From NCBI GenBank assembly GCA_903887005.1, contig CAISOH010000231.1:1-61962 (forward strand): DNA of 61,962 nucleotides, in the 5' to 3' direction. The translations under genes and the position numbers were made by a program. Positions 6,292 to 15,566 of the stretch are shown piece after piece. Position 1 is the first letter of the stretch. Every line of letters starts with the position of its first letter. The notes beneath the pieces are model-generated. The model was not told the DNA's origin and did no database searches. It saw nothing but the letters and a program-made list of their open reading frames with translations. The stretch is from an uncultured Bacteroidota bacterium (GTDB lineage Bacteria > Bacteroidota > Bacteroidia > Chitinophagales > Chitinophagaceae).

Positions 6292-9200
6292 ATGTTTATG
6301 AGAACCAATTTCAACAAATTATTGGTTGCAGCAATTATCTTACTGCTTTCCACCGGCGCACATGCGCAGATTATTACCACCATTTCAGGCAATGGTATTC
6401 CCGGCCACGATGCCTGGGGAGGCCCGGCAACAACAGCCCAATTGAGCGGGCCGGCAGGTATTTGTTTAGACCCAGCTAGCGGCGACTTGTATATTGCAGA
6501 TTCCGTCAACAATATCATCCGCAAGGTAGAAGCGCTTACCGGCAATATTTTTACGGTTGCAGGCGGTGGCACTGCCGGGCTGGGGGATGGTGGCCCTGCT
6601 GTCGGCGCTATGCTCACCGGGCCCACAGGTGTTAGCTACGACGCTCCCTACCTCTACATCGCAGATCTTGGTGACTTACGCATCCGTAAGGTAAATATGG
6701 TAACCGGCATTATTACTTCGGTGGCGGGTACAGGCTTACCTGGTTTAAGTTCAGAAGGAGTACCTGCTGTAACAGCCTCTCTTTCCGGCCCTTACGGAGT
6801 AAAATTTTCCGGCGGGGAAATCTATATTTCTGACAGGGTCGATAATGTGATCCGCAAGATTGACCCCTTTGGCAAAATATGGACTGTGGCTGGCGCTTTT
6901 GCCGGTTATACAACTGATGGCGGCCCTGCAACTGCCGCAGAGTTTAATTTTCCCTCAGGAGTGGCTATAGATCCGGTTCTCGGGAACATATATATTGCCG
7001 ATAAGGGCAATAATGTGATCCGTATGATTAATCCAACGGGTATTGTTTCCACGTTTGCCGGTAATCATTTTGCCGGTTATTCGGGCGATGGAACCCCGGC
7101 TACCAATTTTAAATTAAATAATCCTTCGGGTATTGCCTGGTACAGCGGGGCGCTATACATTGCAGATGCGGGCAATAACCGTATTCGTAAAGTAACATCA
7201 GGTGGTACAATTTCAACTTTTGCAGGTATTAGCGGAGCGGCTGGTAATAATGATGGCTCTGTTTTATCGCCATTAACTACTTTTAATAATCCAACTGGTA
7301 TCTGTATTGAAGCCGGTGGTACCATGTATATTGCCGACCAGGCTAACCACCGCATTCGTAAAATAACCGGTGCAACTACCGTATCTACCCTTGCCGGTAC
7401 TACTTCTGGATTTTCCGGAGATGGCGGCGCTGCTGCCGCTGCACAGTTGAATTATCCGATTGGCATTGCTTTAGATGCCGCGGCAGCAAATTTATATGTT
7501 GCAGACCGCGACAATTACCGCGTCCGCCAGATATCGGTGACCACAGGCGCTATCCTGGCTCATTCGCTGAATGCCGGCGGGTCAGGTTATACAGCTCCCG
7601 GTGAGACTTTTACTGTAAATACAGGTGGTATTCCGGCAACAGGTACTGTAACGAGCGGAACAGGCTCTATTTTGACAAATTCACTGGCGTCAGGTGGTAC
7701 CGGAGGTTATTTTGGAGGTGAATCATTTACAGTCAACGGGGGTACGGCTACCGGAACAATAATAACAGTGGACGGGTTGGGCAGAGTCTTAACCTATACC
7801 TTGACATCATTTGGCACAACTTATACAGGGCCTTCGGTATCAAGTGTTACACCGGCAGGCCCCGGCACCGGTTTTCTGATAAATATCAGCACAGTCATAG
7901 GCAGCGTCACCGCTTACACACTGTCAACATTTGGTACCGGATATTCTGCGCCTTCCATAGCAAATACGGTGGCTTCCGGGAGCGGTTTCAAGATAAACAT
8001 TACTTCCATTACTCCGCTTATTAACACAATTGCCGGTAATGGTACTACAACGGATGCCGGAGATGGTGGTGCGGCTACCAGTGCGGGCCTGCAGAAGCCG
8101 TTAGCCATTGTATTTGATGCTTCCGGTAATATGTATGTTTCCGGGGAGGGTAACCATATCCGTAAAATAGATGGTGCTGGTATCATAAATAATTATGCCG
8201 GAACTGGCACTCCGGGTTATAATGGTGAAGGAATTCCGGCTACCAACGCCTATATGAATGCTCCGGAAGGTATCGCATTTGACCTTGCAGGAAACCTGGT
8301 TTATGCCGACTCACGTCATAGCGGCGATTGTATTCGCAGAATAGTAAAAACAACAAATACGGTATATACCATAGGTGGAAATATCGTTCCCGGCTACGGT
8401 GGCCTTGCTACTTGGCTTGACCTGAAAATGCCTACTTGTATTACAGTAACCGCCGCTGGTGAAATGTATATTGCAGACAGGGGCAATAATGTTGTTCGCA
8501 GGGTGGATACAAAAGGAGTCATGAGCACCTTTGCCGGAACCGGGGCATTGGGATATACAGGTGACTTAGGTGCGCCGGAACTTGCAACGTTTAATCACCC
8601 GGTAAGTGTGGCTTATTATGATGCCGGCGGCATACTATATATTGGCGATGCAGATAATAATGTGGTTCGCAAGGTATCAGGTGGATTAATTACTACTGTT
8701 GCAGGTACCGGAGTCCCGGCTTATGGCGGGGATGGTGGATTTGCTGTAAACGCCAAACTCAATAAAATATCCGGCATTGAGGTGGACCAGTCTAACGGCG
8801 ATCTGTATATTTCCGACCAGAATAATAATGCAGTACGTAAAGTATTCGCTACCGGTATTAACGCCGGTAAGATATTTACGGTAGCAGGTACACCTCCGAC
8901 AGGTGGTTTCATAGCAAATGGCGGCCCCGCCACTTCAGCTGAGTTAACCAATCCTTATGCAGTTACTACGGATTGGTTCGGTAATATTTTTATTGCAGAT
9001 CGCGATAATAATATAGTACGCAAGATCAACAGTTCAGGTATTATATCTACCTGTGCAGGCACCGGGTTGGCAGGTGTTTATGGCGATGGAGATGGCGGGC
9101 CTGCAACCAATGCAAAGTTATCAGGGCCTACGGGTGTTGCCGTTGATAACCTCGGCAATCTGTATATAGCCGACCAGGGCAATAACTGCATCCGCAGAGT

Positions 9201-10620
9201 AAACAGCGCAGGCATTATTACAACGATTGCTGGTTCGGGAATTGTGGGTTCAATAGGAATCCCCGGCCCCGCTATCAGTGCCCGGTTTTATTATCCCCAG
9301 AGTGTTGCGGCAGATCATTCCGGGAATTTGTACATAGCGGACGGGAATAATAACCGCGTTTGTAAGCTTACCGCAGGTACTATTACCGTTTTTGCAGGCA
9401 CTGGCACAGCTGGTTATTTTGGAGATGGCGGAGCTGCCATAGGTGCACAGTTAAGCGATCCCAAGGGCGTAAGTACAGATATGGCGGGCAATGTATTTAT
9501 AGCCGATTTTCTGAATAATTGTGTGCGTAAAGTTGATGCAGGCGGCACGATCACCACGATAGCTGGCAACGGCACTCTCTTGGGTAGTTTCAGCGGCGAT
9601 AACGGCCCCGCTACAGCGGCCCGGTTAAATGAGCCTGCAAGCGTTGTATTTGATACCGCTAACAGCAACCTCTATATTGCTGATTTCTCCAATCAGCGCA
9701 TCCGCAGGGTCAATGCCGGAGGTATTATCAATACGATAGCCGCCAACGGGATTGCGGGTTATAGCGGAGATGGCGGTAAAGCAATACTTGCCCAGATATA
9801 CGATCCGATAGGCCTGGGAATAGACGTTTCCGGCAATGTGTATATTGCTGACCGGAACAATAATGCAGTACGTGAGGTGAAAAATATTTTGCTTGCTGCA
9901 TTTACCGAAAGCAATACTACGGTATGCCAGGATAGTTGTGTGCAGTTTACCAATACCAGTTTAAGTATGACCGATAATGTCCTCTGGACAGTTACCCCCG
10001 CCGGGCCTTTCATTTCCAATCCGGCAATAGATACGCCAACCATGTGTTTCAGCTCGGCAGGTACCTATACGGTATCTCTTACCATTTCCTATAGGGGAAG
10101 TAATAATACTACAACTACAATTATTAATGTAACCCCGACGCCCAAACCGGTTATCACACAATCAGTATTAGTATTGTCGGTACCAGCGGCTTACGCAACA
10201 TATCAATGGTATAATGGCGCTGTTAAAATTCCAGGGGCTGTTACTTCCACTTATACCTTTGGCGCTACGGGTACTTACAAGGTAATTGTTGATTCTGCAG
10301 GTTGCGAAGGATCAGCGACTATTACAATAACATCCATGCCAAATGTTGGCGTTTCGACAATAAGCCATATAGATAATAAGTATTGGTTAACACAGCAGCC
10401 ACAGGACAACAGCATGGTAACGCTCTATGCCGCTCACCCGGTGGACGACGCGCTCTCAGTTACAGTCTATGACGCCACAGGCCGGGAAATACTTAACGAT
10501 ATGTGGAGCAAAGTCAATAATACTTTGCAAATAAAGGCAGCTTCCCTTGCTCCCGGAATGTACATTATAAAACTAACGAACAGCAATACTTCGGAAGCGC
10601 TGAAATGGTTGAAAAATTAA
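6292..10620 (+). CDS. Giant secreted NHL-repeat protein with PKD domain and T9SS tail
   Basis: The 1442-residue product begins with a signal peptide ending at about AHAQ (an alternative start is at 6298). It carries about 18 NHL-type blades with the pattern GDGGPAT.A.L..P.G...D..GN.YIAD..NN.IRKV...G.I.T.AG, so it should form several beta-propellers on the cell surface or in the medium. Residues about 417-575 are not NHL but a Gly/Thr-rich insert with three repeats around GYTAP or GYSAPS. A PKD-like domain follows (about 1205-1285, SSAGTYTVSLTIS), then an Ig-like segment and a short T9SS type A sorting domain (VYDATGREIL...LAPGMYIIKL). The role could be adhesion, glycan binding or scaffolding; no catalytic motif is seen. 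Confidence 0.85.
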   Translation: MFMRTNFNKLLVAAIILLLSTGAHAQIITTISGNGIPGHDAWGGPATTAQLSGPAGICLDPASGDLYIADSVNNIIRKVEALTGNIFTVAGGGTAGLGDGGPAVGAMLTGPTGVSYDAPYLYIADLGDLRIRKVNMVTGIITSVAGTGLPGLSSEGVPAVTASLSGPYGVKFSGGEIYISDRVDNVIRKIDPFGKIWTVAGAFAGYTTDGGPATAAEFNFPSGVAIDPVLGNIYIADKGNNVIRMINPTGIVSTFAGNHFAGYSGDGTPATNFKLNNPSGIAWYSGALYIADAGNNRIRKVTSGGTISTFAGISGAAGNNDGSVLSPLTTFNNPTGICIEAGGTMYIADQANHRIRKITGATTVSTLAGTTSGFSGDGGAAAAAQLNYPIGIALDAAAANLYVADRDNYRVRQISVTTGAILAHSLNAGGSGYTAPGETFTVNTGGIPATGTVTSGTGSILTNSLASGGTGGYFGGESFTVNGGTATGTIITVDGLGRVLTYTLTSFGTTYTGPSVSSVTPAGPGTGFLINISTVIGSVTAYTLSTFGTGYSAPSIANTVASGSGFKINITSITPLINTIAGNGTTTDAGDGGAATSAGLQKPLAIVFDASGNMYVSGEGNHIRKIDGAGIINNYAGTGTPGYNGEGIPATNAYMNAPEGIAFDLAGNLVYADSRHSGDCIRRIVKTTNTVYTIGGNIVPGYGGLATWLDLKMPTCITVTAAGEMYIADRGNNVVRRVDTKGVMSTFAGTGALGYTGDLGAPELATFNHPVSVAYYDAGGILYIGDADNNVVRKVSGGLITTVAGTGVPAYGGDGGFAVNAKLNKISGIEVDQSNGDLYISDQNNNAVRKVFATGINAGKIFTVAGTPPTGGFIANGGPATSAELTNPYAVTTDWFGNIFIADRDNNIVRKINSSGIISTCAGTGLAGVYGDGDGGPATNAKLSGPTGVAVDNLGNLYIADQGNNCIRRVNSAGIITTIAGSGIVGSIGIPGPAISARFYYPQSVAADHSGNLYIADGNNNRVCKLTAGTITVFAGTGTAGYFGDGGAAIGAQLSDPKGVSTDMAGNVFIADFLNNCVRKVDAGGTITTIAGNGTLLGSFSGDNGPATAARLNEPASVVFDTANSNLYIADFSNQRIRRVNAGGIINTIAANGIAGYSGDGGKAILAQIYDPIGLGIDVSGNVYIADRNNNAVREVKNILLAAFTESNTTVCQDSCVQFTNTSLSMTDNVLWTVTPAGPFISNPAIDTPTMCFSSAGTYTVSLTISYRGSNNTTTTIINVTPTPKPVITQSVLVLSVPAAYATYQWYNGAVKIPGAVTSTYTFGATGTYKVIVDSAGCEGSATITITSMPNVGVSTISHIDNKYWLTQQPQDNSMVTLYAAHPVDDALSVTVYDATGREILNDMWSKVNNTLQIKAASLAPGMYIIKLTNSNTSEALKWLKN

Positions 10621-10667
10621 TCCCATTATCATTCCATGGGAAAATAATAATCAGTAGTTTTTCATTA

Positions 10668-10700
10668 CCGCCGGGTTGCTGCACAGCCCGGCGGTTTAAT
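10668..10700 (+). terminator. Intrinsic terminator of the NHL protein gene
   Basis: CCGCCGGG (10668-10675) pairs exactly with CCCGGCGG (10687-10694) and is followed by TTTAAT. It lies about 50 bases after the stop codon at 10620. Confidence 0.85.
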
Positions 10701-10859
10701 ATAGCGATACTCCCGCCTTGATCATGGCCTGATTGCAATTGATTGATTAGTGATTAAGAGTTTGGCAGATTTGACAAACTCAGGAGTTGTCAAAATATGA
10801 GGAAAACCAAAACCAACATCATTCAAATAAAGAATGAAATAAGTTGATTGCTGTTATTT

Positions 10860-11090
10860 TTAAAGCCATTTCAGGGGATTCCTTCTGCGCAGCAGTATAT
10901 ATCGTTTCATATTCATCAGGAACGCCAGCACCATGTAAACAATGAGCGGGGAACCCATCGTAAGGAATGAGATGTAAATAAACCATAACCGGATACGGGA
11001 TGTGGCAACGCCCATTTTTTCACCTATGGATGAGCACACGCCAAAAGCCTGCCATTCTATAAAATCCTTTATGTTATATAATTTGCGCAT
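10860..11090 (-). CDS. PspC-domain small membrane protein
   Basis: PspC-type proteins are small inner-membrane proteins linked to envelope stress signalling. From the methionine at 11090 the product has 77 residues: a cytoplasmic start (MRKLYNIKDFIEWQAFGVCSSIGEKMGV), then SRIRLWFIYISFLTMGSPLIVYMVLAFLM, the usual PspC hydrophobic hairpin, and a basic tail. The N-terminal half matches the family pattern (GVCxGIAEYxGxxxxxxRLxFV). The frame extends to 11141, but the extra 17 residues are not conserved in such proteins. No pspA or pspB lies nearby; it follows no obvious operon. Confidence 0.85.
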   Translation of the reverse strand: MRKLYNIKDFIEWQAFGVCSSIGEKMGVATSRIRLWFIYISFLTMGSPLIVYMVLAFLMNMKRYILLRRRNPLKWL

Positions 11091-11185
11091 ATCAGGAAAC
11101 AAAGTTAACGAAGTCTGTGATTTATACCAAGTTAACAACAATAATTGTGCAAAACTTTATAAAAAAATAATTTTAGGGGGATTTT

Positions 11186-11851
11186 TTATTCTACTGATTT
11201 TTCTACTTCATCTTTTGGAAATGCTTCCAATAATCTGTCAACAAAAAATTTAAGGCCCGGGTTCAAATTGTATTTTTGCATCAGTTCCTTATGATTTTTC
11301 ATCTCTTTGGAGAGATCTTCATAATGCTTGCCATCCTGGTAATTCTTTTGATGAATTGAATAACCGTTCTTTAGAGCAATTTGCTCAATTGCATTGGCGC
11401 ATCCTACAATTTTAGAATAGTGTGCAGCTTGTTTGGCATGGAATGGTAGCAGCCAACATTCAATTTCATGAACACAAATGGCAAAAATAATCTTATCCTT
11501 ATTGACTGTATAAAATTCATTGCCAATATTCTTTATAAGAACGAGAATAATTTGGCTGATAAAAGAATTTATTTCAGAGGCTTTATCTCCTATATGTTTT
11601 AATCCTTCATCCCATTCTTTACATTCATTAGTGTCAATTTGGATGATGGCATAGTCAATGTTCTCATCATCACAATCATCTCTGAAATCCTGCGAGGATA
11701 TGTATTTCAATAAATTCCCCCAGCCAAAAGGTTCCTTATCTTTAGGGCGCAGGCGGGTTATTGGTAAGCTTTTATCTTTAAAGAAACCTATCAGCAGGTT
11801 CTTCAAAACGATATAATCAGTTCTTCCTTCGCTTGCTATTGCAAATCTCAT
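11186..11851 (-). CDS. TOPRIM-fold protein paired with an ATPase (putative nuclease)
   Basis: The 221-residue product shows a TOPRIM-like pattern: the N-terminal strand FAIASEGRTD with an invariant-type Glu (E8), then AIIQIDTNE with D73 where the DxD motif is expected, although the third position is Asn (N75). Further on, FAICVHEIECWLLPF is a motif I associate with small TOPRIM-like proteins encoded beside ATPases. TOPRIM partners in OLD-like and PARIS systems act as nucleases under ATPase control (family knowledge); that this one cuts nucleic acid is inference. Its start codon overlaps the stop of the ATPase gene by one base (TAATG on the minus strand), so translation is coupled. Confidence 0.8.
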   Translation of the reverse strand: MRFAIASEGRTDYIVLKNLLIGFFKDKSLPITRLRPKDKEPFGWGNLLKYISSQDFRDDCDDENIDYAIIQIDTNECKEWDEGLKHIGDKASEINSFISQIILVLIKNIGNEFYTVNKDKIIFAICVHEIECWLLPFHAKQAAHYSKIVGCANAIEQIALKNGYSIHQKNYQDGKHYEDLSKEMKNHKELMQKYNLNPGLKFFVDRLLEAFPKDEVEKSVE

Positions 11852-12951
11852 TATTCAATTGTTTCAGGATTTCCGCCAATACGTCCCCTCACCCATGCTT
11901 CTGATAATTTTATATTTTTTACAGGGCTTATAGTGTCGGCAATAGTTTTCCCATCTGCGTTTCTTCGTACAACAAAAAGTTTTTGTTCCGGATCATTTAA
12001 ATCCAGTCCGTCTAAAACAAACGGATTATGTGTTGTTAGAATGATTTGTTTGTCATGCTTTTTTGCAAGCTTAACCAAAATTTTTATCAGTTCTTCACAT
12101 AAGAGCGGGTGCAGGGAAGCTTCGATATTATCTATTGCAAAAAATGTGGGCGTTTCTTTACTGATTATTAAAGAAATATAAAACAACAGGAATAAAAAGC
12201 CCTCATTCACATTTGTCTGGTTGAGTGTCACATCCGGTATATTCCTGTCCTTTACCACTAGACTTTTTCTGCCGCTTACCTTATCAAAGATCGCTTCAAA
12301 GTCATCAAACCATTCTATTATGTGCAGGTACTTTCTTATTTCATCAATGGTTTCAGGGCCATAATTTTCATTTTCATAAAATATTTGAAGTACACTAAAT
12401 AATCCTTCTCCCTTTACGCCCAATGGCTTTATCTGGCTTTCTTCTTCAAATTTTCTAAGAGAACTGATTTCCGGACTGTAGATGATGAAGTTGTCTATGC
12501 GTGTGATATACCTATTTGTGCTTTTATAAATCCTTTTGGCTAAATTTGAAATGGCAGTATTGTCATGATTTTTAAAAGAATTATCATTTTTTAGTAAATG
12601 GGCTAAATTCTCTATTTCTTTGACGACCCATTTTGTTATAGGCTTATTTTCTTCTTCTATACTATAGGTAACATTGTCAATTTCATTTTTAAAATTAAGT
12701 TGTATAGGCTTAGAAAAATTAAAATTAGAAAATGCACTTTTCATCAAATGAGTACTGGTAGCCCTTATACCACGTGAAGCTAAAAATTCATTGTCCAACT
12801 TATCTGCAGAAGCAGCCCCACCAAAGGCAATAGCCTCCAGTATATTAGATTTACCGGAGCCATTAGCGCCAATCAATACATTGAACCGGCCTAATGGAAG
12901 CGTTAGGTCAGCGACTGATTTAAAGTTGTTTATTTTAATTTCTGTTATCAC
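11851..12951 (-). CDS. AAA/ABC-type ATPase, first gene of ATPase-TOPRIM pair
   Basis: The 366-residue product is an SMC/RecF-like ATPase of the OLD/AAA_21 type. It has an N-terminal strand IKINNFKSVADLTL and Walker A GANGSGKS (residues 28-35). A 200-residue insert follows, then a signature-like segment NVNEGFLFLLFYISL, Walker B FFAIDNIEASLHP (about 270-282) and the H-switch TTHNP (H308). The catalytic Glu usually found after the Walker B Asp is Asn here (IDN rather than IDE), a variant also seen in some defence-linked ATPases. There is no DNA-binding domain or membrane segment. It is coupled to the TOPRIM gene downstream and is probably the sensor or gate of a two-gene defence module. Confidence 0.88.
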   Translation of the reverse strand: MITEIKINNFKSVADLTLPLGRFNVLIGANGSGKSNILEAIAFGGAASADKLDNEFLASRGIRATSTHLMKSAFSNFNFSKPIQLNFKNEIDNVTYSIEEENKPITKWVVKEIENLAHLLKNDNSFKNHDNTAISNLAKRIYKSTNRYITRIDNFIIYSPEISSLRKFEEESQIKPLGVKGEGLFSVLQIFYENENYGPETIDEIRKYLHIIEWFDDFEAIFDKVSGRKSLVVKDRNIPDVTLNQTNVNEGFLFLLFYISLIISKETPTFFAIDNIEASLHPLLCEELIKILVKLAKKHDKQIILTTHNPFVLDGLDLNDPEQKLFVVRRNADGKTIADTISPVKNIKLSEAWVRGRIGGNPETIE

Positions 12952-12992
12952 AATTGTCTTTTAATTTTCAAAAGTAAATATACTCAAAATAA

Positions 12993-13022
12993 CATAACCC
13001 ATCCTTTCCAGAACGGGTTATG
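12993..13022 (-). terminator. Probable terminator of the aconitase gene
   Basis: CATAACCC (12993-13000) pairs exactly with GGGTTATG (13015-13022). The T-tract on the minus strand is weak (GTTATTTTGA). It lies between the aconitase stop codon and the start of the ATPase gene. Confidence 0.6.
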
Positions 13023-13058
13023 CACTTTTAGGTTCTAACTTTTAACTTTTAACTTAAA

Positions 13059-15335
13059 TTAAGCCATCACTTCCGCAGCAACATTCCTGCGTATCACATT
13101 CAATGCGCCACCGGCCCTGAACCACTCTATCTGTTGTTCGTTGTATGACTGGTTTACCATTATTTCTTCCTTGCTGCCGTCCTTATGATTCAGTACTACT
13201 GTCAACTGGTCGCCCGGAGTAAAATGGGTAAGGCCTAAGATGTCAATGCTGTCATCCTCCTGTATCTTATCATAGTCTTGCTTGTCGGCAAAGGTGATGG
13301 CCAGCATGCCTTGTTTTTTCAGATTGGTTTCATGAATACGGGCAAAGCTCTTCACCAATATAGCCTGTACGCCAAGGTGGCGGGGCTCCATAGCTGCATG
13401 TTCGCGGCTGCTGCCTTCGCCATAGTTCTCGTCGCCTACTACTATGCTGCCTATATGTTTGGCTTTGTATGCGCGCGCTACCTGCGGCACCTCGCCATAT
13501 TCGCCGGTAAGCTGGTTCTTTACCTTATTTGTATCCATGTTGAAGGCATTTATGGCGCCTATCAGCATGTTGTTGGAGATATTATCCAGGTGGCCACGGT
13601 ATTTCAGCCATGGGCCTGCCATAGAAATATGATCGGTAGTACATTTTCCAAAAGCTTTTATCAAAAGCTTCAGTCCTTTTATATCATTACCATCCCAAGC
13701 GGAGAAGGGTTGCAGCAGTTGCAGGCGGTCGCTGTTCGGGTCAACAGCTACCTGAACTTTAGAACCATCAATAGCCGGAGCATGATAACCGGCATCCTTC
13801 ACATCAAAACCGAGCGGGGGCATTTCATATCCCTGTGGTTCATCAAGCATCACCTCTTCACCCTTATCATTTTTGATAGTATCCGTTAAGGGATTAAAAG
13901 ATAGCTTGCCCGAAAGAGCGAAAGCAGTAACAATTTCTGGAGAAGCTACAAATGCATGTGTGGATGATAAACCATCATTACGCTTTGCGAAGTTTCTGTT
14001 GAAAGAGGTAACGATGGTGTTCTTTTTTGAAGGGTCGGCTACGTGGCGCGCCCATTGTCCGATACATGGCCCGCAAGCGTTGGCTAGAACCACACCGCCC
14101 ATTTTGTTGAAAGTATCCAGCATGCCATCGCGGTCTATGGTATAGCGTACCATTTCAGAACCGGGAGTAATAGTAAATTCACTTTTGGCTTTAAGTCCTT
14201 TCGCCATTGCATTCTTAGCAATAAATGCCGAGCGCGAAATGTCTTCATAAGAAGAGTTGGTGCAGGAACCTATCAGGGCCACTTCTATTTCTTCAGGCCA
14301 GCCATGCTCTTTCAGTGCAGCAGCCATCCCGCTGATCGGCGTTGCAAGATCCGGGGTGAACGGGCCGTTTACATGAGGCTCCAGTGTATCAAGGTTCAAT
14401 TCAATCAACTGGTCGTAGAATGCTTCCGGGTTATCATATACTTCCTGGTCAGCACGGAGGTCTTTGCTTACACCATTTGCAAGCTGCGCCACATGCTCCC
14501 GGTTTGTTCCGCGCAGGTAGTCACCCATCTTCTCATCGTAGGCAAACATTGAACAGGTAGCGCCTATCTCAGCGCCCATATTGCAGATAGTAGCCTTACC
14601 GGTACAGCTAAGGCTTTCGGCGCCTTCGCCAAAATATTCAACAATAGCGCCGGTGCCGCCCTTTACAGTGAGGATACCAGCTACTTTCAGTATGATATCT
14701 TTCGCAGACGTCCACCCGCTCATTTTCCCTGTCAGCTTCACGCCTATCAGTTTAGGCATTTTGAGTTCCCATGGGAGTCCTGCCATTACATCAACAGCAT
14801 CAGCGCCGCCTACACCAATGGCTATCATACCAAGGCCACCTGCATTTGGCGTGTGGCTGTCGGTACCTATCATCATGCCGCCGGGAAATGCATAATTCTC
14901 GAGCACTACCTGATGGATGATACCTGCGCCTGCGCGCCAGAAACCAATACCGTATTTATTAGAAATAGAAGCGAGGAAATCATATACTTCTTTATTTACG
15001 TCAAGTGCGGTTGCAAGATCTTCCTGTGCGCCTGTTTTTGCCTGGATCAGGTGGTCGCAATGCACCGTGCTGGGCACCGCTACTTTATTACGTCCGCAGG
15101 TGCTGAATTGCAGCAGCGCCATCTGTGCCGTAGCATCCTGCATGGCTACACGGTCAGGCGAGAAATTTACATAATCGTGGCCACGGCCATAAGCTCTTGC
15201 AGGCGCTTCGTATGTATGCGAATACAGTGTCTTTTCGGCCAGAGTAAGCGGACGACCTAACAATTTACGTGCTGCTGCTACTTTACCGGGTAATTGTTCA
15301 TAAACTTTTTGAATGAGATCAATATCAAATGCCAT
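13059..15335 (-). CDS. acnA: Aconitate hydratase (mitochondrial-type)
   Basis: Aconitase interconverts citrate and isocitrate in the TCA cycle using a [4Fe-4S] cluster. The 758-residue product carries the three cluster cysteines in GSCTNSS (C358) and NACGPCIG (C421 and C424), the substrate region [19 protein letters not shown], and the C-terminal swivelling domain with [18 protein letters not shown]. Length and cysteine numbering match the mitochondrial-type enzyme rather than the longer AcnA of E. coli, so the symbol is given loosely. The frame runs to 15380, but the methionine at 15335 ([17 protein letters not shown]) is the conserved start. It is monocistronic, with terminators on both sides. 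Confidence 0.95.
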   Translation of the reverse strand: MAFDIDLIQKVYEQLPGKVAAARKLLGRPLTLAEKTLYSHTYEAPARAYGRGHDYVNFSPDRVAMQDATAQMALLQFSTCGRNKVAVPSTVHCDHLIQAKTGAQEDLATALDVNKEVYDFLASISNKYGIGFWRAGAGIIHQVVLENYAFPGGMMIGTDSHTPNAGGLGMIAIGVGGADAVDVMAGLPWELKMPKLIGVKLTGKMSGWTSAKDIILKVAGILTVKGGTGAIVEYFGEGAESLSCTGKATICNMGAEIGATCSMFAYDEKMGDYLRGTNREHVAQLANGVSKDLRADQEVYDNPEAFYDQLIELNLDTLEPHVNGPFTPDLATPISGMAAALKEHGWPEEIEVALIGSCTNSSYEDISRSAFIAKNAMAKGLKAKSEFTITPGSEMVRYTIDRDGMLDTFNKMGGVVLANACGPCIGQWARHVADPSKKNTIVTSFNRNFAKRNDGLSSTHAFVASPEIVTAFALSGKLSFNPLTDTIKNDKGEEVMLDEPQGYEMPPLGFDVKDAGYHAPAIDGSKVQVAVDPNSDRLQLLQPFSAWDGNDIKGLKLLIKAFGKCTTDHISMAGPWLKYRGHLDNISNNMLIGAINAFNMDTNKVKNQLTGEYGEVPQVARAYKAKHIGSIVVGDENYGEGSSREHAAMEPRHLGVQAILVKSFARIHETNLKKQGMLAITFADKQDYDKIQEDDSIDILGLTHFTPGDQLTVVLNHKDGSKEEIMVNQSYNEQQIEWFRAGGALNVIRRNVAAEVMA

Positions 15336-15482
15336 TGAGGAAGGAATTAAATTAATTAAGTGATTTAAATAAGGCTGCAAAATTATTCAAATACAGGCAA
15401 AAAGAAAAATTAATAGGCCAATATTAACACAAACCATTGCACAGCAAGCCTTTCAGAGGAATATTTTTTCTTAATACTATTT

Positions 15483-15520
15483 AAAAAACAAAGGCTACCT
15501 GAAAGCAGCCTTTGTTTTTT
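15483..15520 (-). terminator. Strong intrinsic terminator after gdhA
   Basis: AAAAAACAAAGGCT (15483-15496) pairs perfectly over 14 bp with AGCCTTTGTTTTTT (15507-15520). It has T-runs in both directions. It lies 46 bases after the gdhA stop codon and upstream of the aconitase gene, insulating the two. Confidence 0.93.
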
Positions 15521-15566
15521 AATAGATGCAACTGTCAATTGTAAATTGCCAACTACCAACTGAAAA

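Noticed and set aside
11186-12951. Canonical PARIS or Gabija system
   Set aside because: The TOPRIM protein does not show DUF4435 features, and there is no UvrD-like helicase or fused ATPase-TOPRIM protein.
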